DNA of 64,000 nt, taken from Photorhabdus luminescens subsp. luminescens. GTDB lineage: Bacteria > Pseudomonadota > Gammaproteobacteria > Enterobacterales > Enterobacteriaceae. This document shows, one piece after another, positions 1-6,774 of this stretch. The notes below the pieces were generated by a model. It did not search any database and was not told where the DNA came from. It saw only the letters and a program-made list of their open reading frames with translations. How positions within the stretch are numbered: the first letter of the stretch is position 1; every line of letters starts with the position of its first letter. The DNA lies in assembly GCF_001083805.1 (NCBI RefSeq), contig NZ_JXSK01000010.1, positions 116,907 through 180,906 on the forward strand, in the 5' to 3' direction. A program made the position numbers and the translations under genes.

Positions 1-489
1 TTTGGACGCATTACATAGCAAGACGATTACGGCTTTCGATTATGCAAAGCTCAATAATCCGATCCAATAACATTATTATTGGTTGATTGGTATATAACAA
101 GAGTTCAGGTTGACTCCGACCCAATTCTGTACGAATAGAGCTATAGCTCGGCGTGGATTGAACGTATTGTTAAGAACAAGACTTGAAGGGGGCAGCTCAT
201 AGACAGCGTTAAGGATTTTGCTTTAGGTGTGGATGAAATGACCATAGTGTTTCTTCCGGTGATGGAAGTAGAGAAGCACTACCCGGTAGGGAGTGATTCC
301 CTGCATGATGGAGTAGAAGATGTATTAGGCGCTAAGTGTTGTCCGCGTGAAGATGCGGAGCGGACGAAAAGGCTAGTCTCACTGGGAAAGGTGGAAACCT
401 GAAGGCTCTGGTTGCAGTTTCTTATAAAAGTTGCATAAATAAGGCATTATGAGATATATGGTTTTAGTAAATAACATTAATGGGGAGTT
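1..489. other. Unassigned stretch upstream of the first Vsr gene
   Basis: I see no complete gene here. One short frame on the + strand is open from about 188 to 402, with a possible ATG at 238, and encodes about 55-70 residues that I do not recognise. The stretch around 340-410 has short self-complementary purine-rich segments reminiscent of structured RNA or mobile-intron DNA, but I find no domain V and no reverse transcriptase. It is more likely the edge of a decayed element that continues to the left of the window. Confidence 0.3.
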
Positions 490-972
490 ATGGATAAATT
501 TACTAAACAAAAAAGAAGAGCGATAATGCAAAATGTGTTATCAAAAAATAACAAAGCTGAGATCTTAATAAGGAAAAGTATATTTCGTTTGGGAATTAGA
601 TATCGATTACATGATAACCGATTGCCTGGATGTCCAGATATAGTAATTCCCAAACACAAGACAGTTATTTTTATTAACGGTTGTCTATGGCATGGCCATA
701 ATTGTAAACGCGGAGCTATACCTAAAACGAACATTAAATATTGGACGGAAAAAATAAAAAGAAACAAAGAGAGAGATTTTGAAAATATAATGGATCTATT
801 TCTTTTGAACTGGAGAGTTATTACTATATGGGAGTGTTCTTTTCGCGGGCTTGGGAAGGATAATATAAATATATTAGCATCTGAATGCTATCGCTTTTTA
901 ATATCAGGAGAACGTTATTTAGAATTGGACTCCTCCTTCAAATCATTGATATATAAAGCAAAGAGTCCTTAA
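490..972 (+). CDS. Vsr-type (very short patch repair-like) DNA endonuclease, copy 1
   Basis: The product has 160 residues, the usual Vsr length. Vsr enzymes nick next to T:G mismatches arising from deaminated 5-methylcytosine; they are also found inside restriction systems. Visible family residues are the catalytic Asp50 in LPGCPD, the metal and zinc cluster in NGCLWHGHNC (Cys65, His68, His70, Cys72) and the late Cys116 in WECSFRG. The ATG follows TTAATGGGGAGTT, a good ribosome-binding site. The gene converges on the GHKL ATPase gene, the two coding ends being only 3 bp apart, and the methyltransferase lies beyond. That context suggests a role tied to the modification system, either repairing its deamination products or acting as its nuclease. 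Family assignment is firm; the role is inferred. Confidence 0.88.
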   Translation: MDKFTKQKRRAIMQNVLSKNNKAEILIRKSIFRLGIRYRLHDNRLPGCPDIVIPKHKTVIFINGCLWHGHNCKRGAIPKTNIKYWTEKIKRNKERDFENIMDLFLLNWRVITIWECSFRGLGKDNINILASECYRFLISGERYLELDSSFKSLIYKAKSP

Positions 973-975
973 TGA

Positions 976-2748
976 TTAATTTATTCTGCTTCTCACAAGA
1001 AATTCTAGAAATTTATATGTATCATTTCTAATAGGTACTAATTTTTCGCTGGTTATTATCTGATGGCAGTGAACAACACCATTAATATATGACTTATGGT
1101 TATCTAAATGCCTTAAAGATGTATTAAGTCTCTTCCTTTCGTTGCTAGAGAATAAATTATTACTATTAGCTCTAAACCATTTAATCATCATATCAAGACT
1201 AATATCCATAAGCTCTTTTTGCTCATAAGATAATGTTTTTCGTTTTCCTTCCGTTTGGAAATATAGGTCTTTAACTTCCGAGACTTTATTATTTTTCCTG
1301 ACGAAATATAGAGCGGATGCTTCCATTATTGCCCTGTATAACATAGTGGCGGCATGCGATGAATTCGATATCACAATGCACTTTGCTTCCTTTATAAAAG
1401 CATCAAGAATGTCGTCGCCTGAAAAGGGAAAATGTTTTGGGAGGAGTGTTTTCCAGTTTTCAGGATGCTCAATTCTATGGTTTTCATTTTTTGTAGAACT
1501 GTTTCTTTTTTTATTTTGTTCCTTTTCTATAGTTGAAGATTTTGTACCATTTACATTTTTTTTGAGGTTATTACTATCCTGAGGTTTGTTGATGGTTGGT
1601 TGGGATTGTGTTGTGATTGAAGAAGAATTATCTTGTGATTTTTTCTTCAAATATCTTTCTTTAATTTCTTTTCTGTATTTTTTCGTTATCGGTTCAATAA
1701 TGTCTTTTATTTGAAGAAACATAGTAGAATCTAATCGAAGACCTGTTTTGGCTGTATTCCATGGTAGTTTTCCTGGTGAGCGGGATACAAATTTTATCCA
1801 GCATATAAACCCGTTATATTCGGAGTGCCATTTTGCATCTCCCCATCCATATTCTTTGGATGTATTCGCTGAAACAATTATCCTATCATTACATGTGAAA
1901 TATAATCCAAACTGCTCTGTCAACTCTCTATTTTTACTTAAAGAATGACCATCCTCTCCAGGGAAAAGATAGCTTTCGTGAATGCCAGACTCAATATAAA
2001 CATCTACATCACCCATGTTTATTTGTTGCTTAAATGGCATTACAAGAGCATTTTCTCTTATGCTAGGAACAAAACTAGAGATATTTTTAGTTATGCATTT
2101 TATGGCATTAACTACTTTAATTTGCAATCCTTTCTTAATAAAAGCCGCATAGCGAGCGGATATTCCTTTAATAAAGTTATCAAACCACTTTTCATTTGAT
2201 ATGTCGTATCTGATCCCATTTTTTAGGTCAGATATAGAAAACAATGCTTTGTTTTTTCCTGTAGAGCTAATTTCTTTTGCTGTTAAATTATTACTATCAT
2301 TTCCAATCTGATTGTTTTCAAAGCTCATTTTGAATGAATAGCTACTATTGTCTGATAGCATAGAATATTTGTTTCCTAGCTTTAATAAGGAACGTTTTAG
2401 CCCTATACCGTAATGCCCTATTCCATACATATGAGCGGATCGTTTGGCGACAACAAGCATATCATCCTTGATAGTACCTTCATCAATTCCTGAGCAGTTA
2501 TCGAGAATTCTGATGCTATTTTTATCTATTCGGATTGTTATTTTATAGCCAGAGTAGTTGGCAGGTAAGCCATATAAATCATTACTTTTATTTTTTTCTA
2601 GAATCAAGGATCTTGCTGCATCGATAGAATTATCGATCAAATCATAGATGCTTTCAACAGTACTGATATCTTCAGTAAGCGTTGATTCTATAAAGTCAGC
2701 CGTAACACCTGAATGGACGGTAACTTCCCTTATGACATTTTTCATCAA
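976..2748 (-). CDS. GHKL (HSP90/MutL/MORC-like) ATPase of a methyltransferase-associated system
   Basis: This 590-residue protein has an N-terminal Bergerat-fold ATPase. The N box is E33..D36..DN40 in ESIYDLIDNSIDA, the ADP-binding loop is ILDNCSGID at 81-89, and the glycine-rich lid is YGIGHYGIGLK at 108-118. Residues about 355-430 are a charged Ser/Asn/Lys-rich linker. The C-terminal 160 residues are helical; one segment (AATMLYRAIMEAS) and a late Asn/His-rich helix recall HEPN-like domains, but this is only a suggestion. The gene starts 2 bp after the methyltransferase stop, so the pair is translationally coupled. MORC/MutL-type ATPases next to C5 methyltransferases and Vsr nucleases are known from predicted restriction-modification systems, and the ATPase probably couples recognition to cleavage. 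The annotated ATG is followed by a second ATG. Confidence 0.78.
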   Translation of the reverse strand: MMKNVIREVTVHSGVTADFIESTLTEDISTVESIYDLIDNSIDAARSLILEKNKSNDLYGLPANYSGYKITIRIDKNSIRILDNCSGIDEGTIKDDMLVVAKRSAHMYGIGHYGIGLKRSLLKLGNKYSMLSDNSSYSFKMSFENNQIGNDSNNLTAKEISSTGKNKALFSISDLKNGIRYDISNEKWFDNFIKGISARYAAFIKKGLQIKVVNAIKCITKNISSFVPSIRENALVMPFKQQINMGDVDVYIESGIHESYLFPGEDGHSLSKNRELTEQFGLYFTCNDRIIVSANTSKEYGWGDAKWHSEYNGFICWIKFVSRSPGKLPWNTAKTGLRLDSTMFLQIKDIIEPITKKYRKEIKERYLKKKSQDNSSSITTQSQPTINKPQDSNNLKKNVNGTKSSTIEKEQNKKRNSSTKNENHRIEHPENWKTLLPKHFPFSGDDILDAFIKEAKCIVISNSSHAATMLYRAIMEASALYFVRKNNKVSEVKDLYFQTEGKRKTLSYEQKELMDISLDMMIKWFRANSNNLFSSNERKRLNTSLRHLDNHKSYINGVVHCHQIITSEKLVPIRNDTYKFLEFLVRSRIN

Positions 2749-2750
2749 AC

Positions 2751-3866
2751 CTAACCCTTATTTAAGATATTAAAAATCTCTCTGAATATTGCTTCTGATA
2801 CAAATGGACTTACGCTATTTCCAATTTGTCTAAAACTATGCCATTTAGTTTTATGAAACACAAACCAATCAGGAAAGCCTTGTAATCTTGCAGCCTCTCT
2901 TGGTGTAATAACACGAGGTTCTATATAATGTATGGGTCTGACAGCTTGAAAACTTCCTTTGTCACTTCCAGTACCAGCTCGTAAAGTTGGGCATAATCCT
3001 TCGGGATTTAATCTTACCGACTTTGAAATCCGATCAACTTCATTATATTTTAATCGAGCGTAACGGCTCTGTACTTCAGGAGTATGTCGTGTGCCTTGGC
3101 AAGAGGTGATTATTCTCTTATCAAGTAATTTACGGATAGTTTCGCTGTGACCTGTATTCTGAGGTATGTGATCTATAAGCCGCTGATAAAAATAGTCATT
3201 TGCAATATTATCATCATATAATTTTCTGTTACCTTGTTCTTCACTTTGCCAAGTAGGATCGATCTTAATTGGCAATCCAGATAAGGCTTCCTTTATAATT
3301 GTCGGTGTCTTCATCTGCGGACAAATTTCTTTTGGGATATTTTTTACAAGGCGGTTGTTAAACCCAATGAAAAAAATCCTTGTTCTTATCGTTGGAGCTC
3401 CAACATCAGAAGCTTTAACTTTTAATGGCGGTAAAATTATGTATTCATCCTGTACAAGTGAAAATGCTTTATTTCTGAGTTGATCATATTTTTCATCTAA
3501 GATCCCTGGTACATTTTCAGCAAGGAAAAAGAGGGGGCTTGTTTCACGGACAAGGCGGAAAAAGTCTATAAAAAGATTGTTTCTGAGATCATCAGGATCT
3601 TGTTTCCCCATGGTGCTGAACCCTTGGCAAGGGGGGCCTCCAACTAATCCACTTAGCTCGCCGGCTTTTAAATTCCCAAGTGTTAGCAGGCCACTTCCGG
3701 TAAGAGTACTGACATCTTTTTGAATATGCTGTGTCAAAGGAAAGTTTTTTATATGTGTTTCCATTGCGAAGGGGTCTAGTTCTGCTGCTGCTGCAACGGT
3801 AAACCCTCCTCTGGCAGCACCAAGACTCAACCCACCTGCACCTGAAAATAGATCTATTAACTTCAT
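2751..3866 (-). CDS. C5-cytosine DNA methyltransferase, copy 1
   Basis: The 371-residue product methylates cytosine C5 in DNA using S-adenosylmethionine. The ordered motifs are present: motif I at the very N terminus (DLFSGAGGLSLG), motif IV GGPPCQGFS with nucleophile Cys80, motif VI AENVPG with Glu117, motif VIII TRIFFIGF, motif IX PTLRAG, and motif X RQIGNSVSP near the end. The target-recognition stretch lies at about residues 190-290, so the recognition site cannot be read off. Length and motif completeness argue for an active enzyme. It is the first gene of a two-gene minus-strand operon with the GHKL ATPase, and with the convergent Vsr gene it forms the first modification cluster. A long AT-rich leader precedes it. 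Confidence 0.92.
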   Translation of the reverse strand: MKLIDLFSGAGGLSLGAARGGFTVAAAAELDPFAMETHIKNFPLTQHIQKDVSTLTGSGLLTLGNLKAGELSGLVGGPPCQGFSTMGKQDPDDLRNNLFIDFFRLVRETSPLFFLAENVPGILDEKYDQLRNKAFSLVQDEYIILPPLKVKASDVGAPTIRTRIFFIGFNNRLVKNIPKEICPQMKTPTIIKEALSGLPIKIDPTWQSEEQGNRKLYDDNIANDYFYQRLIDHIPQNTGHSETIRKLLDKRIITSCQGTRHTPEVQSRYARLKYNEVDRISKSVRLNPEGLCPTLRAGTGSDKGSFQAVRPIHYIEPRVITPREAARLQGFPDWFVFHKTKWHSFRQIGNSVSPFVSEAIFREIFNILNKG

Positions 3867-4041
3867 AATTGTCTAATAAATAAAGAGTTTTGTGCATTCT
3901 AGCATATATAGGGAGTTTTGTCGACCGCTGAATGGTCAGAGTATAACGCGTCCAAACTAAGGAAGTTGTTCTATATCTATAATAGTCGATAAAATTTTTC
4001 ATCGATTCTAGTGCATCACTTTCTTTGTCTCCAATTCAGTA

Positions 4042-4081
4042 ACCAAGTTCATTAATGATTTCTTCATGTGATGAACTTGGT
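4042..4081. repeat. Perfect 11-bp inverted repeat upstream of methyltransferase 1
   Basis: ACCAAGTTCAT at 4042-4052 is exactly complementary to ATGAACTTGGT at 4071-4081, with an 18-bp spacer. It lies about 175 bp upstream of the methyltransferase ATG. No T-run follows on either strand, so it is not an obvious terminator. It could be an operator or the footprint of a lost mobile element. Confidence 0.6.
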
Positions 4082-4170
4082 AAACAACTTTCAACGAAAA
4101 GTCTCTCCTTAGTCGATAGCGCCGGTAGGTCAATATGATTTTGTTTTTCCCATGTGTTATTAAAATAAGA

Positions 4171-4343
4171 TCATTCTAGTAATTTCGCATTGTTAATTAA
4201 GTTATCTTCTTCCTCTGGTTTTATTAATATACCTGTTATTGTTACCATTTGTTGACCATCTGAATAACAAAAATTACTCAGCGGTAAAAATTTAATATTA
4301 TTATCGCCATTTAAACTTTTTAAAATGGCTCTCTGAATAGATT
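4171..4343 (-). pseudogene. C-terminal fragment of an unrecognised gene cut by IS256-family DNA
   Basis: About 57 codons remain open up to a stop at 4171. The reading frame continues upstream only through antisense transposase sequence, so the 5' part was evidently removed where the IS remnant begins (about 4344). The remaining peptide contains FLPLSNFCYSDGQQM and an acidic tail, and I do not recognise its family. It has the same strand as the methyltransferase operon and may once have been an upstream member of it. Confidence 0.4.
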
Positions 4344-5195
4344 TTATTATTATATTGGAAATCGTCGACACTTTTAAAGAAATGTATGATGCGGATGTTT
4401 CACCGACATTAATATCTAAAGTCACCGATGCTGTGAAAGAGCAGGTTCAAGAATGGCAAAATTGTTCCTTAGAATCTATTTATTCCATAGTTTACCTTGA
4501 CTGTATTGTGGTGAAAGTCCGCCACGAAGGTCACGTTATCAATAAATCGGTCTTCCTTGCCTTAGCTATTAATACAGAAGACCACAAAGAGCTTTTGGGC
4601 ATGTGGATAGCAGAAAATGAAGGTGCTAAATTTTGGTTGAGCGTTATGACCGAGTTGAAAAACCGTGGTGTTCAAGACATTCTGATTGCTTGCATTGATG
4701 GATTGAAAGGGGTTCCTGATGCCATCAATAGCGTTTATCTACAAACGCATATCCAACTGTGCATCATCCATATGCTGCGTAACAGCCTGAAATATGTTTC
4801 ATGGAAAGATTACAAAGTAGTGACTGGTGGGCTCAAAACAGTTTATCTAGCCCCCACAGAAATTGCGGCGCTAAATGTGTTCGAAAAATTTGCTCAAACT
4901 TGGGATAAAAAATATCCGCAAATCAGTCAAAGTTGGTCTACTTACTGGGAAAATTTGAATACATTTTTTGCTTATCTGGGAGATATCCGCAAAGCGATTT
5001 ATACGACGAATGCGATTGAATCCTTGAACAGTGTTATCCGTCACGCCACTAAAAAGCGTAAGGGTATTCCCCACCGATGACGCCGTGCGCAAGGTGATTT
5101 ATCTGACCATTGAATCGGCCTCAAGAAAATGGACTATGCCAATCCAAAACTGTAAACACGCAATGAGTCGTTTTATGATTGAATTCTGTGACTGA
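4344..5195 (+). pseudogene. IS256-family transposase, truncated and frameshifted
   Basis: The visible frame has the DDE-type core of IS256 transposases: YLDCIVVKVR, then DILIACIDGLKG, CIIHMLRNS and TNAIESLNSVIR. The N-terminal DNA-binding region is absent. The open frame stops at 5080, but the true C terminus continues in another frame immediately afterwards (FPTDDAVRKVIYLTIESA and on to a TGA at 5193-5195), so a one-base indel near 5070-5080 has broken the gene. It is non-functional on both counts. Confidence 0.85.
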
Positions 5196-5248
5196 TTAAA
5201 CGGCCACCTTTAATCAAAGGACAAATATACAGAATTATTTACAGGATC
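4344..5248 (+). mobile_element. 5'-truncated IS256-family insertion sequence
   Basis: The element retains the catalytic and C-terminal part of a mutator-type transposase and its right end. The right terminus (GGACAAATATACAG through about 5248) matches the ends of the deletion derivative at 24141-24517. The left end and roughly the first hundred transposase codons are missing. The left boundary at about 4344 is where transposase homology begins (REIVDTFKEMYDADVS-type sequence); the DNA before it belongs to another gene fragment. Confidence 0.75.
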
Positions 5249-5373
5249 CATTTCTTGCCCAACCGTTCATACATGCTCATAGCAGATTCATCCAGTTGTA
5301 ATCTATTCAGCAAGTAAACCACCGTTACCTCTTGAACATTGGTTTCTTTTGTTATAGTCACAACAACAATCAT

Positions 5374-6774
5374 TTAAACAACTTTTTGATTTTTCTTTTC
5401 TATTTGATAGCGAACAGGACGGCTGAACTTGTTCACTTGTCCCTCATCAATCGCTCGATTCAACCATTCTTTCAATTGAGATTTATGCAGACCAGTGTTC
5501 TCGATAAGGGTATCAAGTGTAATTGGGATTACTGCCAATCGCTGGAGCTCAGTAATAAACAATTGATAAAAATCCACAGCTTGCATTATGATCTGTTCTG
5601 CTTCTGCTTCTGCTTCTGCTTCTGCTTCTGCTTCTGCTTCTGCTTCTGCTTCTGCTTCTGCTTCTGCTTCTGCTTCGTAAGCGATTGAACCTTGGATTTC
5701 ATCTTGCTCGATTGAATGAGCAATAACTATTCGATTTTCCGCTACCTCTAGATCAAATTCCGATGCAGATTTCGCAAATAATTCTGACTGTGCTGGCATG
5801 GAAAATAGATCAACCTGTTCAGCTTCTTTCTGCGAAGCAGTAGAGTTTTTGACGGAGAATAAATCGGAAACTTTAAGGTTGTGAACATCTGCTTCACACC
5901 AATACCCTCCCTTTGCAACTAAATCAGTATTTGCCGCGCCACTGTCATTCGTTGGTTTTACCCATAATGGCACCCAACACTTTTTCAGGTTTTCTTCTGC
6001 CCCGCTTAGTGTGCCGCCTTTTTTTCCCGAGTGAATTACCAGCGAGCTGTCTGCCAAGCAATAGATATATTTGTTTCGGGCCATAGCGTTTCCAGTGTTG
6101 AAGCCAGCCTCTGGATAAAAGGGCGAAATCAGCATTACGCTGCCATTCATCAAACCTTTGCGCCATTTTGCGCTGGTAGCGGCTTTCAGTAGGCTATCTG
6201 CCAGTACCCCAATAACAGGGCCGCCACTGAGCATTGCCCCCACCATAGCCGTCTCATCCACACCACGGGCACCACCGGATACAATCGCAATGCCCTCTGA
6301 TGCCGCTCTTGAACCAACCAGCTCGGTATAAGACAAGTCCGCATCGTTGGCTTCACGTGATCCAATAACCGCTAAACCACCAGCATTCAGTAAAGCTTTA
6401 TTACCGCAACCAAATAGCACAGGCGGCGAGTCGGTTTTCAATTGCTGTTTTAAGCGCTTGGGATATTCAGGGTCAGAGCGGGTAACTACCCAAAGACCTG
6501 CTCGGTGCCATTTTTCAACGGCCAACGCTAGGCTGTGGCCACGATTCAGTAACTGTATAATTCGTTCTGTGCTGATTCGGGAATCTTGCCAGTTGCTTAG
6601 TATTGACTTAGGCTCAGATACCAACAAGTCTGCTGGTGTTGTGGATTTTTCTTTCAGCCATAACGCAAACCTACCCCATTCAGCATTAGTGAGGGGTTTG
6701 GCATCATCACTGCTCGTCTTGGAAAAATAACTAGTGAGCAATAATGTGGCTTGTGCTGTTGGCGATAAATTCAT
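5374..6774 (-). CDS. DprA/Smf-like (SLOG-fold) protein of the helicase operon
   Basis: This 466-residue protein has a DprA-type Rossmann domain over about residues 90-310, shown by IGSREAN, IVSGGARGVDETA, ARNKYIYCLADSSLVI and KKGGTLSGAEE. Classical DprA loads RecA on incoming single strands; SLOG-fold relatives also occur in nucleotide-centred conflict systems. A Glu-Ala repeat from a hexanucleotide tract separates this domain from a C-terminal helical segment (TLDTLIENTGLHKSQLKEWLNRAIDEG) that looks like the winged helix of DprA. The ATG overlaps the RecQ-like stop as ATGA, so translation is coupled. It is the last gene of a three-gene operon rather than a housekeeping dprA, which normally sits by smg/def. 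Its use in defence is inferred from the partners. Confidence 0.78.
   Translation of the reverse strand: MNLSPTAQATLLLTSYFSKTSSDDAKPLTNAEWGRFALWLKEKSTTPADLLVSEPKSILSNWQDSRISTERIIQLLNRGHSLALAVEKWHRAGLWVVTRSDPEYPKRLKQQLKTDSPPVLFGCGNKALLNAGGLAVIGSREANDADLSYTELVGSRAASEGIAIVSGGARGVDETAMVGAMLSGGPVIGVLADSLLKAATSAKWRKGLMNGSVMLISPFYPEAGFNTGNAMARNKYIYCLADSSLVIHSGKKGGTLSGAEENLKKCWVPLWVKPTNDSGAANTDLVAKGGYWCEADVHNLKVSDLFSVKNSTASQKEAEQVDLFSMPAQSELFAKSASEFDLEVAENRIVIAHSIEQDEIQGSIAYEAEAEAEAEAEAEAEAEAEAEAEAEAEQIIMQAVDFYQLFITELQRLAVIPITLDTLIENTGLHKSQLKEWLNRAIDEGQVNKFSRPVRYQIEKKNQKVV
5596..5676. repeat. Hexanucleotide tandem repeat, 13 copies, inside the DprA-like gene
   Basis: The + strand reads TTCTGC thirteen times without error from 5596 to 5673, followed by a half unit. 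On the coding strand this gives a Glu-Ala dipeptide run. Because the unit is six bases, slippage changes the linker length without breaking the frame. Confidence 0.95.

Noticed and set aside
1..489. Group II intron or retron
   Set aside because: Some structured-looking words are present but no domain V, branch-point hairpin, msr/msd pattern or reverse transcriptase is visible.
5249..5340. Minus-strand peptide DESAMSMYERLGKKW recalling a GNAT acetyltransferase C terminus
   Set aside because: Too short, with no start or upstream domain; suggestive of a lost gene but not supportable as a feature.
5332..5688. Plus-strand open frame ending in Phe-Cys repeats
   Set aside because: It is the antisense shadow of the Glu-Ala repeat in the DprA-like gene.
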